A stretch of DNA of 5,472 nt from Nitrospinota bacterium (GTDB taxonomy: Bacteria > Nitrospinota_A > UBA7883 > JADGGD01). Where the stretch lies: NCBI GenBank assembly GCA_015229165.1, contig JADGCD010000146.1, positions 1 through 5,472 of the forward strand. Direction: 5' to 3'. Position numbers and translations under genes: made by a program. The notes under the pieces are model-generated. The model searched no databases and was not told where the DNA came from. It saw only the letters and a list, made by a program, of their open reading frames with translations. Shown piece after piece: positions 1 to 5,472 of this stretch (the stretch's first letter is position 1; each line of letters begins with the position of its first letter).

Positions 1-437
1 TCGCCCACTTCAACCGGGTGAAGGTCGACGCCACCCTCCACTTGGGGGACTTCGTCTCCCCCTTCGCCTTGGCCCCCTTTGCGCGGCTTCATTCTCCCCT
101 TCACGCCGTCTACGGGAACAACGACGGCGAGCGACAGGGGCTGGCCGCCACCTTCGCCCGCCACGGCTGGCGACTCGCCGAGCGCCCGCATGAGTTGACA
201 CTCGGAAGGTGGAAGATCGCCATGCTCCACGAGCCGGGGCCGGTGGAGCGGTACGCCGCCCGAGGCGATTGCCGCCTGATCGCCTACGGCCATCTCCATA
301 AACCGCACGAAGAGCGGCGGGGCGAGACCCTCATCGTCAGTCCCGGCGAAGGGTGCGGCTGGATCACCGGTGTGGCGCAGGTGGCGGTGGTCGATCTGGA
401 AACGGGGGAGGTTAAATTTGAGATACTCGACATTTGA
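1..437 (+). CDS. YfcE/MJ0936-type metallophosphoesterase, 5'-truncated by window edge
   Basis: The reading frame is open from base 3 to the TGA at 435-437, giving 144 visible codons. The family is usually about 155-165 residues, so only the first ~15-20 residues, which carry the Asp-x-His metal motif, lie outside the window. A GTG at 18 is in frame, but it falls inside the conserved region (frame reads AHFNRV before it) and is probably not the start. Visible metal-site motifs, in order, are HLGDF, GNNDG, a single His in MLHEPGP and GHLHKP. The tail SPGEGCGWITG followed by a VVDLETG strand is typical of this calcineurin-like subfamily (Metallophos_2). Members are cytoplasmic, binuclear-metal phosphodiesterases tested mostly on artificial substrates; the natural substrate is unknown. 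It shares the strand of the pil genes but is separated from them by 236 bases with their own apparent promoter, so it is probably an unrelated upstream gene. Confidence 0.88.
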   Translation, partial: AHFNRVKVDATLHLGDFVSPFALAPFARLHSPLHAVYGNNDGERQGLAATFARHGWRLAERPHELTLGRWKIAMLHEPGPVERYAARGDCRLIAYGHLHKPHEERRGETLIVSPGEGCGWITGVAQVAVVDLETGEVKFEILDI

Positions 438-531
438 CCATTGAACCGACGCAAAGACAGGGTAGTATGGGCAAACATGGACACGATGACCAGATAATAG
501 GCCGACAGAAGGAGAGATGATTTAGCGAAAT

Positions 532-547
532 AACATAGAAATATGTT
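532..547. promoter_or_regulatory. Inverted repeat AACATA-N4-TATGTT, candidate operator
   Basis: This is a perfect 6-bp dyad around GAAA. In RNA it would form a small AU stem with a GAAA tetraloop, but it lies upstream of the predicted promoter and is more likely a DNA site, if functional. Its TATGTT half resembles the TATGTAAT half of the larger dyad at 560-584. The dyad centres are 32.5 bp apart, close to three helical turns. AT-rich sequence gives such dyads by chance fairly often. Confidence 0.3.
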
Positions 548-559
548 GAATAGTAATCA

Positions 560-584
560 TATGTAATAGGCACCTAATTACATA
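560..584. promoter_or_regulatory. Inverted repeat TATGTAAT-N9-ATTACATA, candidate operator
   Basis: This is a perfect 8-bp inverted repeat with a 9-base GC-richer spacer (AGGCACCTA). Half-site centres are 17 bp apart, a geometry used by dimeric HTH regulators. It ends 17 bp before the TTGACT hexamer, so a bound protein would sit just upstream of RNA polymerase. The HTH protein encoded next door is the natural candidate to bind it; that link is inference. Confidence 0.4.
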
Positions 585-601
585 AAAGTTTAAAGTAATT
601 G

Positions 602-631
602 TTGACTCATTTAAATAAATGGTGGTAAGTT
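602..631 (+). promoter_or_regulatory. Predicted sigma-70-type promoter for the HTH-pilMNOPQ unit
   Basis: TTGACT at 602-607 matches five of six bases of the -35 consensus. TAAGTT at 626-631 is a poor -10 (three of six), but it is preceded by TGG at 623-625, giving an extended -10 (TGnTAnnnT), with an 18-base spacer. Transcription would start near 638 and leave a leader of about 36 bases. The spacer contains a 5-bp dyad CATTT-N4-AAATG (608-621), a position where a repressor would block polymerase. No sigma-54 (-24/-12) site fits in this region. Confidence 0.42.
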
Positions 632-648
632 ACTCCTAATTTCGGAAC

Positions 649-669
649 CTTCTCACGTGGTGGTGGAAG
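649..669 (+). promoter_or_regulatory. Possible leader hairpin covering the HTH ribosome binding site
   Basis: CTTC (649-652) and CAC (654-656) can pair with GTG (663-665) and GAAG (666-669), with one bulged T at 653 and a six-base loop. The 3' arm includes the GGAAGA (665-670) that serves as Shine-Dalgarno for the GTG at 674, so folding would hide it. The stem is modest and its use in the cell is unproven. Confidence 0.25.
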
Positions 670-673
670 AACA

Positions 674-919
674 GTGGCCGACAATCGTGTCTCGACTCAT
701 GACCTCAAGGAAGGTCTTACGCCGAACAACGTGCGCAAGATCAGAGAGTCAAAGATGATGAGCAAGGCCGAGCTTGCCCGCAAGACCGGCTTGTCGGTTC
801 AGACCATTGACCGGGTTGAAAAGGGGCACTACTGTCGGCTGGATACCAAACGAAAAATCCTGCTGGCCTTGGGCCTCGACCTCGACGACCGTTCCGGCGT
901 CTTCAAGGAAGAGCGCTGA
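674..919 (+). CDS. Small Cro/C1-type helix-turn-helix DNA-binding protein
   Basis: This 81-residue protein has a single Xre/HTH_3 domain at about residues 19-68. The helix-turn-helix core is AELARKTGLSVQTIDRVEKG (32-51), with S41-E49 as the recognition helix, followed by the usual LDTKRKILLALGL helix. A short polar N-terminus precedes the domain, and there is no ligand-binding or oligomerisation domain, so it probably acts as a simple dimeric regulator. The start is GTG with GGAAGA three bases upstream; no in-frame alternative is visible upstream. It ends 29 bases before pilM in the same direction with no terminator between, so it is likely co-transcribed with pilMNOPQ. This suggests autoregulation and control of the pilus operon through the dyads upstream; neither is shown by sequence alone. 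A nucleoid-type or unrelated HTH protein that is only a positional neighbour is also possible. Confidence 0.85.
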   Translation: MADNRVSTHDLKEGLTPNNVRKIRESKMMSKAELARKTGLSVQTIDRVEKGHYCRLDTKRKILLALGLDLDDRSGVFKEER

Positions 920-948
920 ATGGAACGGCCGATGCCAGTGAACAACGG

Positions 949-2058
949 GTGGGACTGAAGAACGTGTTACCGTTTCTCGAAAAACCGTTCCTGAGCCTCG
1001 ACATCGGCTCCTCCTCTGTCAAGCTTGCCCTTCTCAAGAAGGGGCCGCGGGGGTTCGAGCTGGTCAATTTCGGCATGATCCCCCTTCCGGCCGACGCCAT
1101 CGTCGACGGCGAGGTGGAGAGCCCCGAGGCGGTCTCGGAAGCCATAATGAACCTGCTCAAGGCCGAAAAGATCCCCAAAGGGATCAAGCAGTGCGTCTTT
1201 TCGGTCTCCGGCCAGTCGGTCATCATCAAGAAGATCACCGTCCCGCTGATGAGCGAGGACGATCTGGCCGACTCCATCCAGCAGGAGGCGGAGCAGTACA
1301 TCCCCTTCGACATCGACGAAGTCAACGTCGACTTCCAGATCGTCAAGGCTGAAGGCGCCATCCCCAAAAAGGGAGAGAAAGCCGGCGCCGACGACGACCG
1401 CCAGATGGACGTCCTGCTGGTGGCCGCAAAAAAGGAAATCATCGCCCAGCAGAGCGAGATCATCGCCGCCGCCGGGCTGAAACCGACCATCGTCGACCTG
1501 GACGTCTTCGCCCTCGAAAACGGCTTCGAGATCGCCTACGGCATCGACCCGGACGACACCGTCGCTCTGGTCAACATCGGCGCCTCGGCGACCAACATCA
1601 ACATCATCGAGACCGGGATCACCGCCTACACCCGCGACGTGCAGGTGGGGGGGAACACCATCACCGAAGCGATCCAGAAAAACATGAACGTCGGCTTCCG
1701 CGACGCCGACCGCTACAAGCTGGGGCATCTGGACGAGGGGGTCAAGCCCTCCGACGTGGCCACCTACATCAAGAAGGGGGTCGCCACCCTCTGCGAAGAG
1801 CTGACCAAGACCTTCGACCTCTACTCCCGCACCTCCGAATCGCGGGTGCGCCGGATCTATTTGGCCGGCGGAACCGCCCAGATGGACGGGATCGACCACC
1901 TGGTGGGCGCCGAACTGGGGCTCACCTGCGAGGTCATCAACCCCTTCCGGAGCATAAAGTACAACCCGAAGGTGTTCGACGGCGAATACCTGCAGAAAGT
2001 GGCGCCCTCGGCGGTGATCGCCCTGGGGCTGGCGTCGCGGAGGCTTGACGACAAATGA
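949..2058 (+). CDS. pilM: Type IV pilus assembly protein PilM (actin-like ATPase)
   Basis: PilM is a cytoplasmic FtsA/actin-fold protein that binds ATP and holds the N-terminal tail of PilN, linking the PilNO inner-membrane complex to the pilus motor side. The 369-residue product shows the actin-like nucleotide motifs: phosphate-1 LDIGSSSVKLALL (17-29), phosphate-2 ALVNIGASATNINI (206-219) and the adenosine motif IYLAGGTAQMDGI (303-315). A Lys/Gly/Asp-rich loop (about 130-150) sits just before the conserved DVLLVAAKKE strand. The GTG at 949 lacks a good ribosome binding site. A GTG at 964 would give 364 residues and place the purine-rich GGGTGGGA nine bases upstream, so the true start is uncertain between these two. 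The stop overlaps the pilN start (ATGA), implying translational coupling. Confidence 0.96.
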   Translation: MGLKNVLPFLEKPFLSLDIGSSSVKLALLKKGPRGFELVNFGMIPLPADAIVDGEVESPEAVSEAIMNLLKAEKIPKGIKQCVFSVSGQSVIIKKITVPLMSEDDLADSIQQEAEQYIPFDIDEVNVDFQIVKAEGAIPKKGEKAGADDDRQMDVLLVAAKKEIIAQQSEIIAAAGLKPTIVDLDVFALENGFEIAYGIDPDDTVALVNIGASATNINIIETGITAYTRDVQVGGNTITEAIQKNMNVGFRDADRYKLGHLDEGVKPSDVATYIKKGVATLCEELTKTFDLYSRTSESRVRRIYLAGGTAQMDGIDHLVGAELGLTCEVINPFRSIKYNPKVFDGEYLQKVAPSAVIALGLASRRLDDK

Positions 2059-2675
2059 TCAGGATCAACCTCCTCGCCGACCGGCACGCCAAAGACCGGC
2101 TGCTCATCCAGCAGCAGGTGGTTCTGGGAAGCATGCTGATCGTCGGCGCCCTGGTTCTGGGGCTCCTCTGGTACCAGGCCCTCTCCGCCCAGATCGACCA
2201 GGCCCGCTCCGACATCCAGATGGCCGAACAGGAGCTCTCCAAGCAAGACGCCATCCGCGCCGAAGTGCGGAGGATGGAAGAGGAAAAGGACCGGCTGGAG
2301 AACATCAAGAAAGCCATCGCCGACCTGACCGCCATCAAGGCCGGCCCGACCCTGGCGCTGGACAACGTCAACGTCCTGCTCCCCAAGGAAATGTGGCTGA
2401 CCGCGGTCAACGACACCAGCGGTAGCATGACGCTGTCGGGCTTCTCCTTCTCCAACACCGCCGTGGCCCAGTTCATGAAGAACCTGGAAGAGTCGCCCGA
2501 GTTCACCACCGTGGCCCTCAAGGAGATCACCCAGGCCACCGTCGGACAGGAGACCCTCCAGCAGTTCACCGTCACCTGCTGGACCATCCTGGGCAAGAAA
2601 CTGGCCGACGAAAAGGCCCGCCGCGACGCCGAAGCGGCCGCCGCCGCCAAGGCGGCCCCGAAGAAAAAGAAATAA
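2055..2675 (+). CDS. pilN: Type IV pilus assembly protein PilN
   Basis: PilN is a bitopic inner-membrane protein of the alignment subcomplex. The 206-residue product starts MIRINLLADR, the short cytoplasmic INLL segment that docks on PilM. One membrane span follows (about 22-40), then a periplasmic coiled coil rich in Gln/Glu/Arg/Lys (about 42-95), and a ferredoxin-like domain (about 100-183) in which LPKEMWLTAVND and a GFSFSNTAVAQFMKNLEESPEF stretch are typical of the family. The C-terminus (184-206) is an Ala/Lys tail ending in four lysines, probably disordered. The ATG overlaps the pilM stop by the ATGA arrangement; GGAGG at 2039-2043 lies 11 bases upstream. PilN pairs with PilO, encoded next. 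Confidence 0.95.
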   Translation: MIRINLLADRHAKDRLLIQQQVVLGSMLIVGALVLGLLWYQALSAQIDQARSDIQMAEQELSKQDAIRAEVRRMEEEKDRLENIKKAIADLTAIKAGPTLALDNVNVLLPKEMWLTAVNDTSGSMTLSGFSFSNTAVAQFMKNLEESPEFTTVALKEITQATVGQETLQQFTVTCWTILGKKLADEKARRDAEAAAAAKAAPKKKK

Positions 2676-2708
2676 ACCGCACAACGCGCAGAAGACAAGA
2701 GGAATCCC

Positions 2709-3380
2709 GTGGATCTGGACAAGCTCTTCGAGAAGATCCCGTACGAGCGGCTCTACCCGATAAAGCCGTGGCAGCGGATGGGCGCCCTTGCGGCCGTGGC
2801 CCTGTCGCTCTTCGTGGCGATCTACTTCACGCTCATCCAGGGGCAGTTCGGGCAGATCGCCCAGCTCGAAAACGACCTGACCGAAATCAAGCGCAAGATC
2901 GACGAGAACCTGAAGCATATCCAGAAACAGGGGAAGCTCAAAGAGATGATCGCCCAGCTCAACGGCGACCTGGAGCTGGCCAAGCGGCAGCTCCCCACCG
3001 AGCAGGAGATCCCCGAGCTTCTGGAGCAGATATCCAACCTCGGCACCCAGTTCGGGCTGGAGTTTCTGACCTTCCGCCCCAACGCCGAAGTACGCAAGGA
3101 TTTCTACGCCGAAGTGCCGGTCACCCTGAAGATCACCGGCGGGTTCCACGACACCCTCAAGTTCTTCGACGAGATCTCCCATCTCCCCCGGATCGTGACC
3201 ATCAACAATCTTGGCATGCGCACCGAAGCTCCCAAAGCCAAGGGGACGGCCCCCAGCGGGGGAAAAAGTAACGAACTGCAGGTGGAATGCCAGGCTGTGA
3301 CCTATCGGTATATCGAAGGTTCGGAAAAGATCGGAAACGCGGCCGAAGATCCGACGAACGCGGAAAAACCGAAACGATAA
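2709..3380 (+). CDS. pilO: Type IV pilus assembly protein PilO
   Basis: PilO is the bitopic partner of PilN; together they form the periplasmic scaffold that receives PilP. The 223-residue product has a cytoplasmic N-terminus (1-23), one membrane span (about 24-43), a coiled coil (about 46-95) and a ferredoxin-like periplasmic domain. The signature of the family is clear: LPTEQEIPELLEQIS (95-109), then GTQFGLEFLTFRP (112-124), then the VPVTLKITGGFHDTLKFFDEISHLPRIV core. The short tail is polar. The GTG start is set by AAGAGGA (2697-2703) five bases upstream. It lies 33 bases after pilN. Confidence 0.95.
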   Translation: MDLDKLFEKIPYERLYPIKPWQRMGALAAVALSLFVAIYFTLIQGQFGQIAQLENDLTEIKRKIDENLKHIQKQGKLKEMIAQLNGDLELAKRQLPTEQEIPELLEQISNLGTQFGLEFLTFRPNAEVRKDFYAEVPVTLKITGGFHDTLKFFDEISHLPRIVTINNLGMRTEAPKAKGTAPSGGKSNELQVECQAVTYRYIEGSEKIGNAAEDPTNAEKPKR

Positions 3381-3400
3381 CCAGGACTGGCCACGGACGA

Positions 3401-3414
3401 CCGGCGAGCGCCGG
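3401..3414 (+). other. Short GC inverted repeat in the pilO-pilP gap
   Basis: CCGGC (3401-3405) and GCCGG (3410-3414) form a perfect 5-bp stem around GAGC. It sits in the 63-base gap between pilO and pilP, the largest gap inside the pil operon. No T-run follows, so it does not look like an intrinsic terminator. It could be an mRNA processing or stability element, or chance in GC-rich sequence. Confidence 0.3.
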
Positions 3415-3443
3415 ACCGACCGGGCCGATATAAAGAAGACGCT

Positions 3444-4352
3444 ATGGCGCGGAACGTACTGATCATCGTCGCACTGGCCTTGGCCGGGTACTTTGCGTAC
3501 TCGTGGTACGGGGCGAAGCCGGAGGTCCCGGCGACCCAGGGGGTAAGCGACTCCTTCTCCGCCTTCACGCAGGCCGTGCAGCAGGGGAACCAGTCGGCCG
3601 CCGCCAACGCCGTCGCCGCCACCTTCTCCGACGAGAAGCTCTCCCGGCAGGACTTCCTGAAGGTGCTGGCCGTTCCCCGGAAGATGTACAAAACCACCAT
3701 CCGGGGGATCAACATCGAAGGGGACGCCGCCCTGATCGACTACACCCGGCTGGAGCAGCGGGGCGAGGGAGAGGCCGAGCCCTTCACCGTCCAGGTGAAA
3801 CGGGAGCGGTGGGTCCGCGATCCGGCCACCACCGACCAGTGGAAACTGGCCAAACTGGCCGACGACGACACGTGGATGCGGACCACCGACATCCCCGCCG
3901 CCACCGCCGTCGCCGTCCCCGAAGGGGAAAAGGAGAGCGTGTTGGCCGACGTACAGAAAGAAGCCGCCATGTCGGCGGCCATGAAACAGGGAGAGCGGTA
4001 CAACCACGTCGGCAAGCGGGATCCCTTCGTGGCCCTCATCGACGCCGGACCCGCCTCCGTCGCCGCCAAGGTCTGCGACCCGGAACGCCCCCGCGAGCTG
4101 CTGGAAAGCTTCGATCTGGGCGCCATGAAGCTGACCGGCATCATCGAGGCGGCCCAGGGCTACGTGGCCCTCATCGAATCGCCCGACGGCAAGGGCTACA
4201 CCGTGGCCAGCGGCATGTACATGGGCAAGAATTGCGGGCTGGTGCAGGACATCCAGGCCGATTACATGAATATCAATGAAAAAGTCAAAAAACCGGGAGC
4301 CGACTCGAACGTCTTCATCGACGTGCCGAGAACGCTTGAACTGAGACCGTAG
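3444..4352 (+). CDS. pilP: PilP pilus assembly protein with extra N-terminal NTF2-like domain
   Basis: PilP bridges the inner-membrane PilN/PilO pair and the N0 domain of the PilQ secretin. The C-terminal part is a standard PilP domain: VGKRDPFVALI (189-199), RELLESFDLGAMKLTGII, then YVALIESPDGKGYTVASGMYMGKNCGLVQ. Two cysteines, C211 and C264, could form a disulfide. The protein is unusual in two ways. It is 302 residues, where PilP is normally about 170-180. Residues 35-138 form an additional domain: two amphipathic helices, then strands with GDAALIDYTRL and ERWVRD...DQWKLAKL, a pattern that resembles periplasmic NTF2-like/SnoaL folds. Second, PilP is usually a lipoprotein, but here the N-terminal hydrophobic segment (5-21) reads LALAGYF with Tyr where the lipobox Cys would be, so it is probably an uncleaved membrane anchor. 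A Pro/Ala-rich linker (about 149-185) joins the two domains. The ribosome site is weak (AGAAGA at 3434-3439). Confidence 0.9.
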   Translation: MARNVLIIVALALAGYFAYSWYGAKPEVPATQGVSDSFSAFTQAVQQGNQSAAANAVAATFSDEKLSRQDFLKVLAVPRKMYKTTIRGINIEGDAALIDYTRLEQRGEGEAEPFTVQVKRERWVRDPATTDQWKLAKLADDDTWMRTTDIPAATAVAVPEGEKESVLADVQKEAAMSAAMKQGERYNHVGKRDPFVALIDAGPASVAAKVCDPERPRELLESFDLGAMKLTGIIEAAQGYVALIESPDGKGYTVASGMYMGKNCGLVQDIQADYMNINEKVKKPGADSNVFIDVPRTLELRP

Positions 4353-4365
4353 GAGGATCTGTCCC

Positions 4366-5472
4366 GTGAAGGAGCATATACAGCGGTCATTGACTCTCCT
4401 GCTGGCGGTGGCCTTGGCCACGTCCGCATGCGCCACCGGCCAGACCGGCCAGGCGGGCAGGGAGACGGCGCCGACCGCCGTTGAGGCGGCCAAAGGGGCC
4501 GTTGTGTCGGACATCCAGGCCTCGGTCGAGGACGAAGTGGTCACCGTGACGGTCTCCGCCACCGGACCCCTCTCCTACACCGCCTTCGAGTTGGACGATC
4601 CCTCGCGGATCGTGCTCGACATGAACGGCGTCGACCTCTCCCGGTTCACCTCCGTCATCCCGCTCGACAACGGGTTGGCCCAGGCGATCCGCCCCTACTA
4701 CTTCGCCGCCAGCAACGACGGGCGGATCGAAGTCGACCTGGGGCGTCCGGCCACCTTCAACATCGACGACACCGCCGCCAACCAGCTGATCGTCACCATC
4801 CGCCCCGCCGCCGTCGCCGAGACCCCGGTGGCCGTCCCCGCTCCCGTGGCCGCCGAGGCCGCCCCGGCGATGGCCGAGGCCGCCCCGGTCGAAGCCCCGG
4901 CTACCATGGAAGTCGCAGAGCCCGCCCCCATGGCCGCCGAGGCCGCTCCGGCGGAAGCCCCCGCTCCCATGGCCGCCGCAGACCCGATCAGCGAGCTGAT
5001 CGTCGAACCGGCCGGGCCGGTCGATGACGGCGCCTACCGGATCACCGAAGTCGGGTTCGAACAGCGCGGGAAAATGGCCCGCATCATCATCGCCACCAAC
5101 AGCGACGAGCCGATCTTCGAACTGCTCAACCGCCCGGCCCTCAAGCGGCTCACCATCGACCTGCCCGGCGCCACCATCGGCAAGGAGCAGGAGCGGGTCA
5201 TCTCGGTCGACTTGGACGAATCGCCGGTCAAGACCGTGGCCGCCTTCCAGTTCCGCGGCGGCAAGAAACCGATGGCCAAGGTGGTGGTCAACCTCGAAGA
5301 GACGCAGTTGCACAACCTCTACCGGAAGGACCGCCAGGTCATCCTCGACATCGGCGACGAGGCGGTGCTGGCCCTGGCCAGCGAGGCCCCCAAGGAAGAG
5401 CCGGTCATCGTCGAACCGATCACCGGCGCTCAGGAAGACTTCTCCGGCGCCCCGATCTCGCTCGACTTCCAG
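4366..5472 (+). CDS. pilQ: Type IV pilus secretin PilQ, N-terminal part (3' end outside window)
   Basis: PilQ is the outer-membrane secretin through which the pilus passes. The frame is open from GTG 4366 to the window end (369 codons). A perfect AGGAGG (4351-4356) overlaps the pilP stop and lies nine bases ahead of the GTG, fixing the start. Residues 1-22 form a lipoprotein-type signal (SLTLLLAVALATSAC), with lipidation expected at C22; Thr at -3 makes the lipobox slightly imperfect. Two AMIN domains follow: about 47-147 (IQASVEDEVVTVTVSA, then LDDPSRIVLDMNGV) and about 226-331 (ITEVGFEQRGKMARIIIATN, then VILDIGD). AMIN domains bind peptidoglycan and position the secretin. An Ala/Pro/Glu linker of imperfect repeats lies between them. 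The last visible residues, ISLDFQ (364-369), are the usual beginning of the STN/N0 domain that contacts PilP. The remaining N0, N1 and secretin pore domains lie beyond the window. Confidence 0.94.
   Translation, partial: MKEHIQRSLTLLLAVALATSACATGQTGQAGRETAPTAVEAAKGAVVSDIQASVEDEVVTVTVSATGPLSYTAFELDDPSRIVLDMNGVDLSRFTSVIPLDNGLAQAIRPYYFAASNDGRIEVDLGRPATFNIDDTAANQLIVTIRPAAVAETPVAVPAPVAAEAAPAMAEAAPVEAPATMEVAEPAPMAAEAAPAEAPAPMAAADPISELIVEPAGPVDDGAYRITEVGFEQRGKMARIIIATNSDEPIFELLNRPALKRLTIDLPGATIGKEQERVISVDLDESPVKTVAAFQFRGGKKPMAKVVVNLEETQLHNLYRKDRQVILDIGDEAVLALASEAPKEEPVIVEPITGAQEDFSGAPISLDFQ
4849..4980 (+). repeat. Imperfect Ala/Pro/Glu-rich coding repeats in the PilQ linker
   Basis: Within pilQ, the stretch encoding residues about 162-205 is built from variants of MA(A)EAAPxEAPAxM, with two main copies of roughly 20 codons (about 4861-4920 and 4921-4980) and a partial copy before them. 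The protein product is a flexible linker between the two AMIN domains. Copy differences at both DNA and protein level mean the repeat is old or drifting, not a fresh duplication. Confidence 0.6.

Larger units (their letters stand above)
438..673. other. Non-coding control region with AT-rich island
   Basis: These 236 bases lie between the phosphoesterase and the HTH gene and hold no credible gene. The first ~85 bases are of mixed composition. From about 525 to 640 the sequence becomes strongly AT-rich, in sharp contrast to the GC-rich genes on both sides. The island contains inverted repeats at 532-547, 560-584 and 608-621 and a TTGACT hexamer at 602-607. No hairpin plus T-run is visible just after 437, so the end of the phosphoesterase transcript is not obvious. 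A strong AAGGAGAG motif at 509-516 is followed only by ATG ATT TAG, which is not a gene. Confidence 0.75.

Noticed and set aside
438..500. Terminator for the phosphoesterase gene
   Set aside because: No stable GC stem with a following T-run is visible here.
568..634. Possible sigma-54 promoters (GGCAC at 569-573; TGGTGG at 620-625)
   Set aside because: Neither has GC at the required distance from GG: the sequence at the -13/-12 position is CA in the first case and CT in the second. Spacing is not tolerant in this promoter class.
3401..3414. Intrinsic terminator between pilO and pilP
   Set aside because: The stem is only 5 bp and no T-run follows; the genes on either side belong to one functional operon.
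2768..4279. Plus-strand frames inside pilO (2768-3271) and pilP (3503-4279)
   Set aside because: They are Arg/Pro/Gly-rich out-of-frame translations overlapping confident genes, with no motifs.
4276..4294. A-rich runs near the end of pilP as a programmed frameshift site
   Set aside because: The runs are in the codon phase AAA AAA CCG, not the slippery X XXY YYZ phase, and the PilP frame continues normally to its stop.
1857..4562. 901-codon open frame on the minus strand
   Set aside because: It lies entirely antisense to pilM-pilQ, which have clear family motifs. The product is Gly/Val/Asp/His-rich low-complexity sequence, as expected from the reverse complement of GC-rich codons. The same applies to antisense frames at 967-1899 and 4387-5313.

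Overview
The window is GC-rich bacterial DNA, all coding on the + strand. Its core is the pilM-pilN-pilO-pilP-pilQ operon, which encodes the alignment subcomplex and outer-membrane secretin of a type IVa pilus. Gene order, a secretin with a lipoprotein-type signal, a GECGGW-like phosphoesterase tail and a small Cro/C1-type regulator just ahead of pilM together suggest a Desulfuromonadales/Geobacter-type deltaproteobacterium (Desulfobacterota). This is inferred from protein style only; no alignment was run.

Layout: (1) positions 1-437 hold the 3' part of a YfcE/MJ0936-type metallophosphoesterase whose first ~15-20 codons lie outside the window. (2) Positions 438-673 are non-coding. They include a sharply AT-rich island (about 525-640) with several inverted repeats, a plausible sigma-70 promoter and a leader hairpin that could cover a ribosome binding site. 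(3) Positions 674-919 encode an 81-residue helix-turn-helix protein. (4) Positions 949-4352 encode PilM, PilN, PilO and PilP in tight succession. (5) pilQ starts at 4366 and runs off the right edge exactly where its N0/STN domain begins.

Working together: PilM is a cytoplasmic actin-like protein that binds the short N-terminal tail of PilN. PilN and PilO are single-pass inner-membrane proteins that pair through periplasmic coiled coils and ferredoxin-like domains. PilP links PilN/PilO to the N0 domain of the PilQ secretin. The AMIN domains of PilQ hold the secretin to peptidoglycan. The HTH protein is probably co-transcribed with the pil genes and is the obvious candidate to bind the inverted repeats upstream.

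Most of the window is a well-known system. The unusual parts are the PilP protein (about 300 residues, an apparent NTF2-like domain placed ahead of the normal PilP domain, and a lipobox-like signal in which the Cys is replaced by Tyr), the dyad-rich control region and the regulator attached to the operon. I see no mobile element, CRISPR array, tRNA or rRNA.
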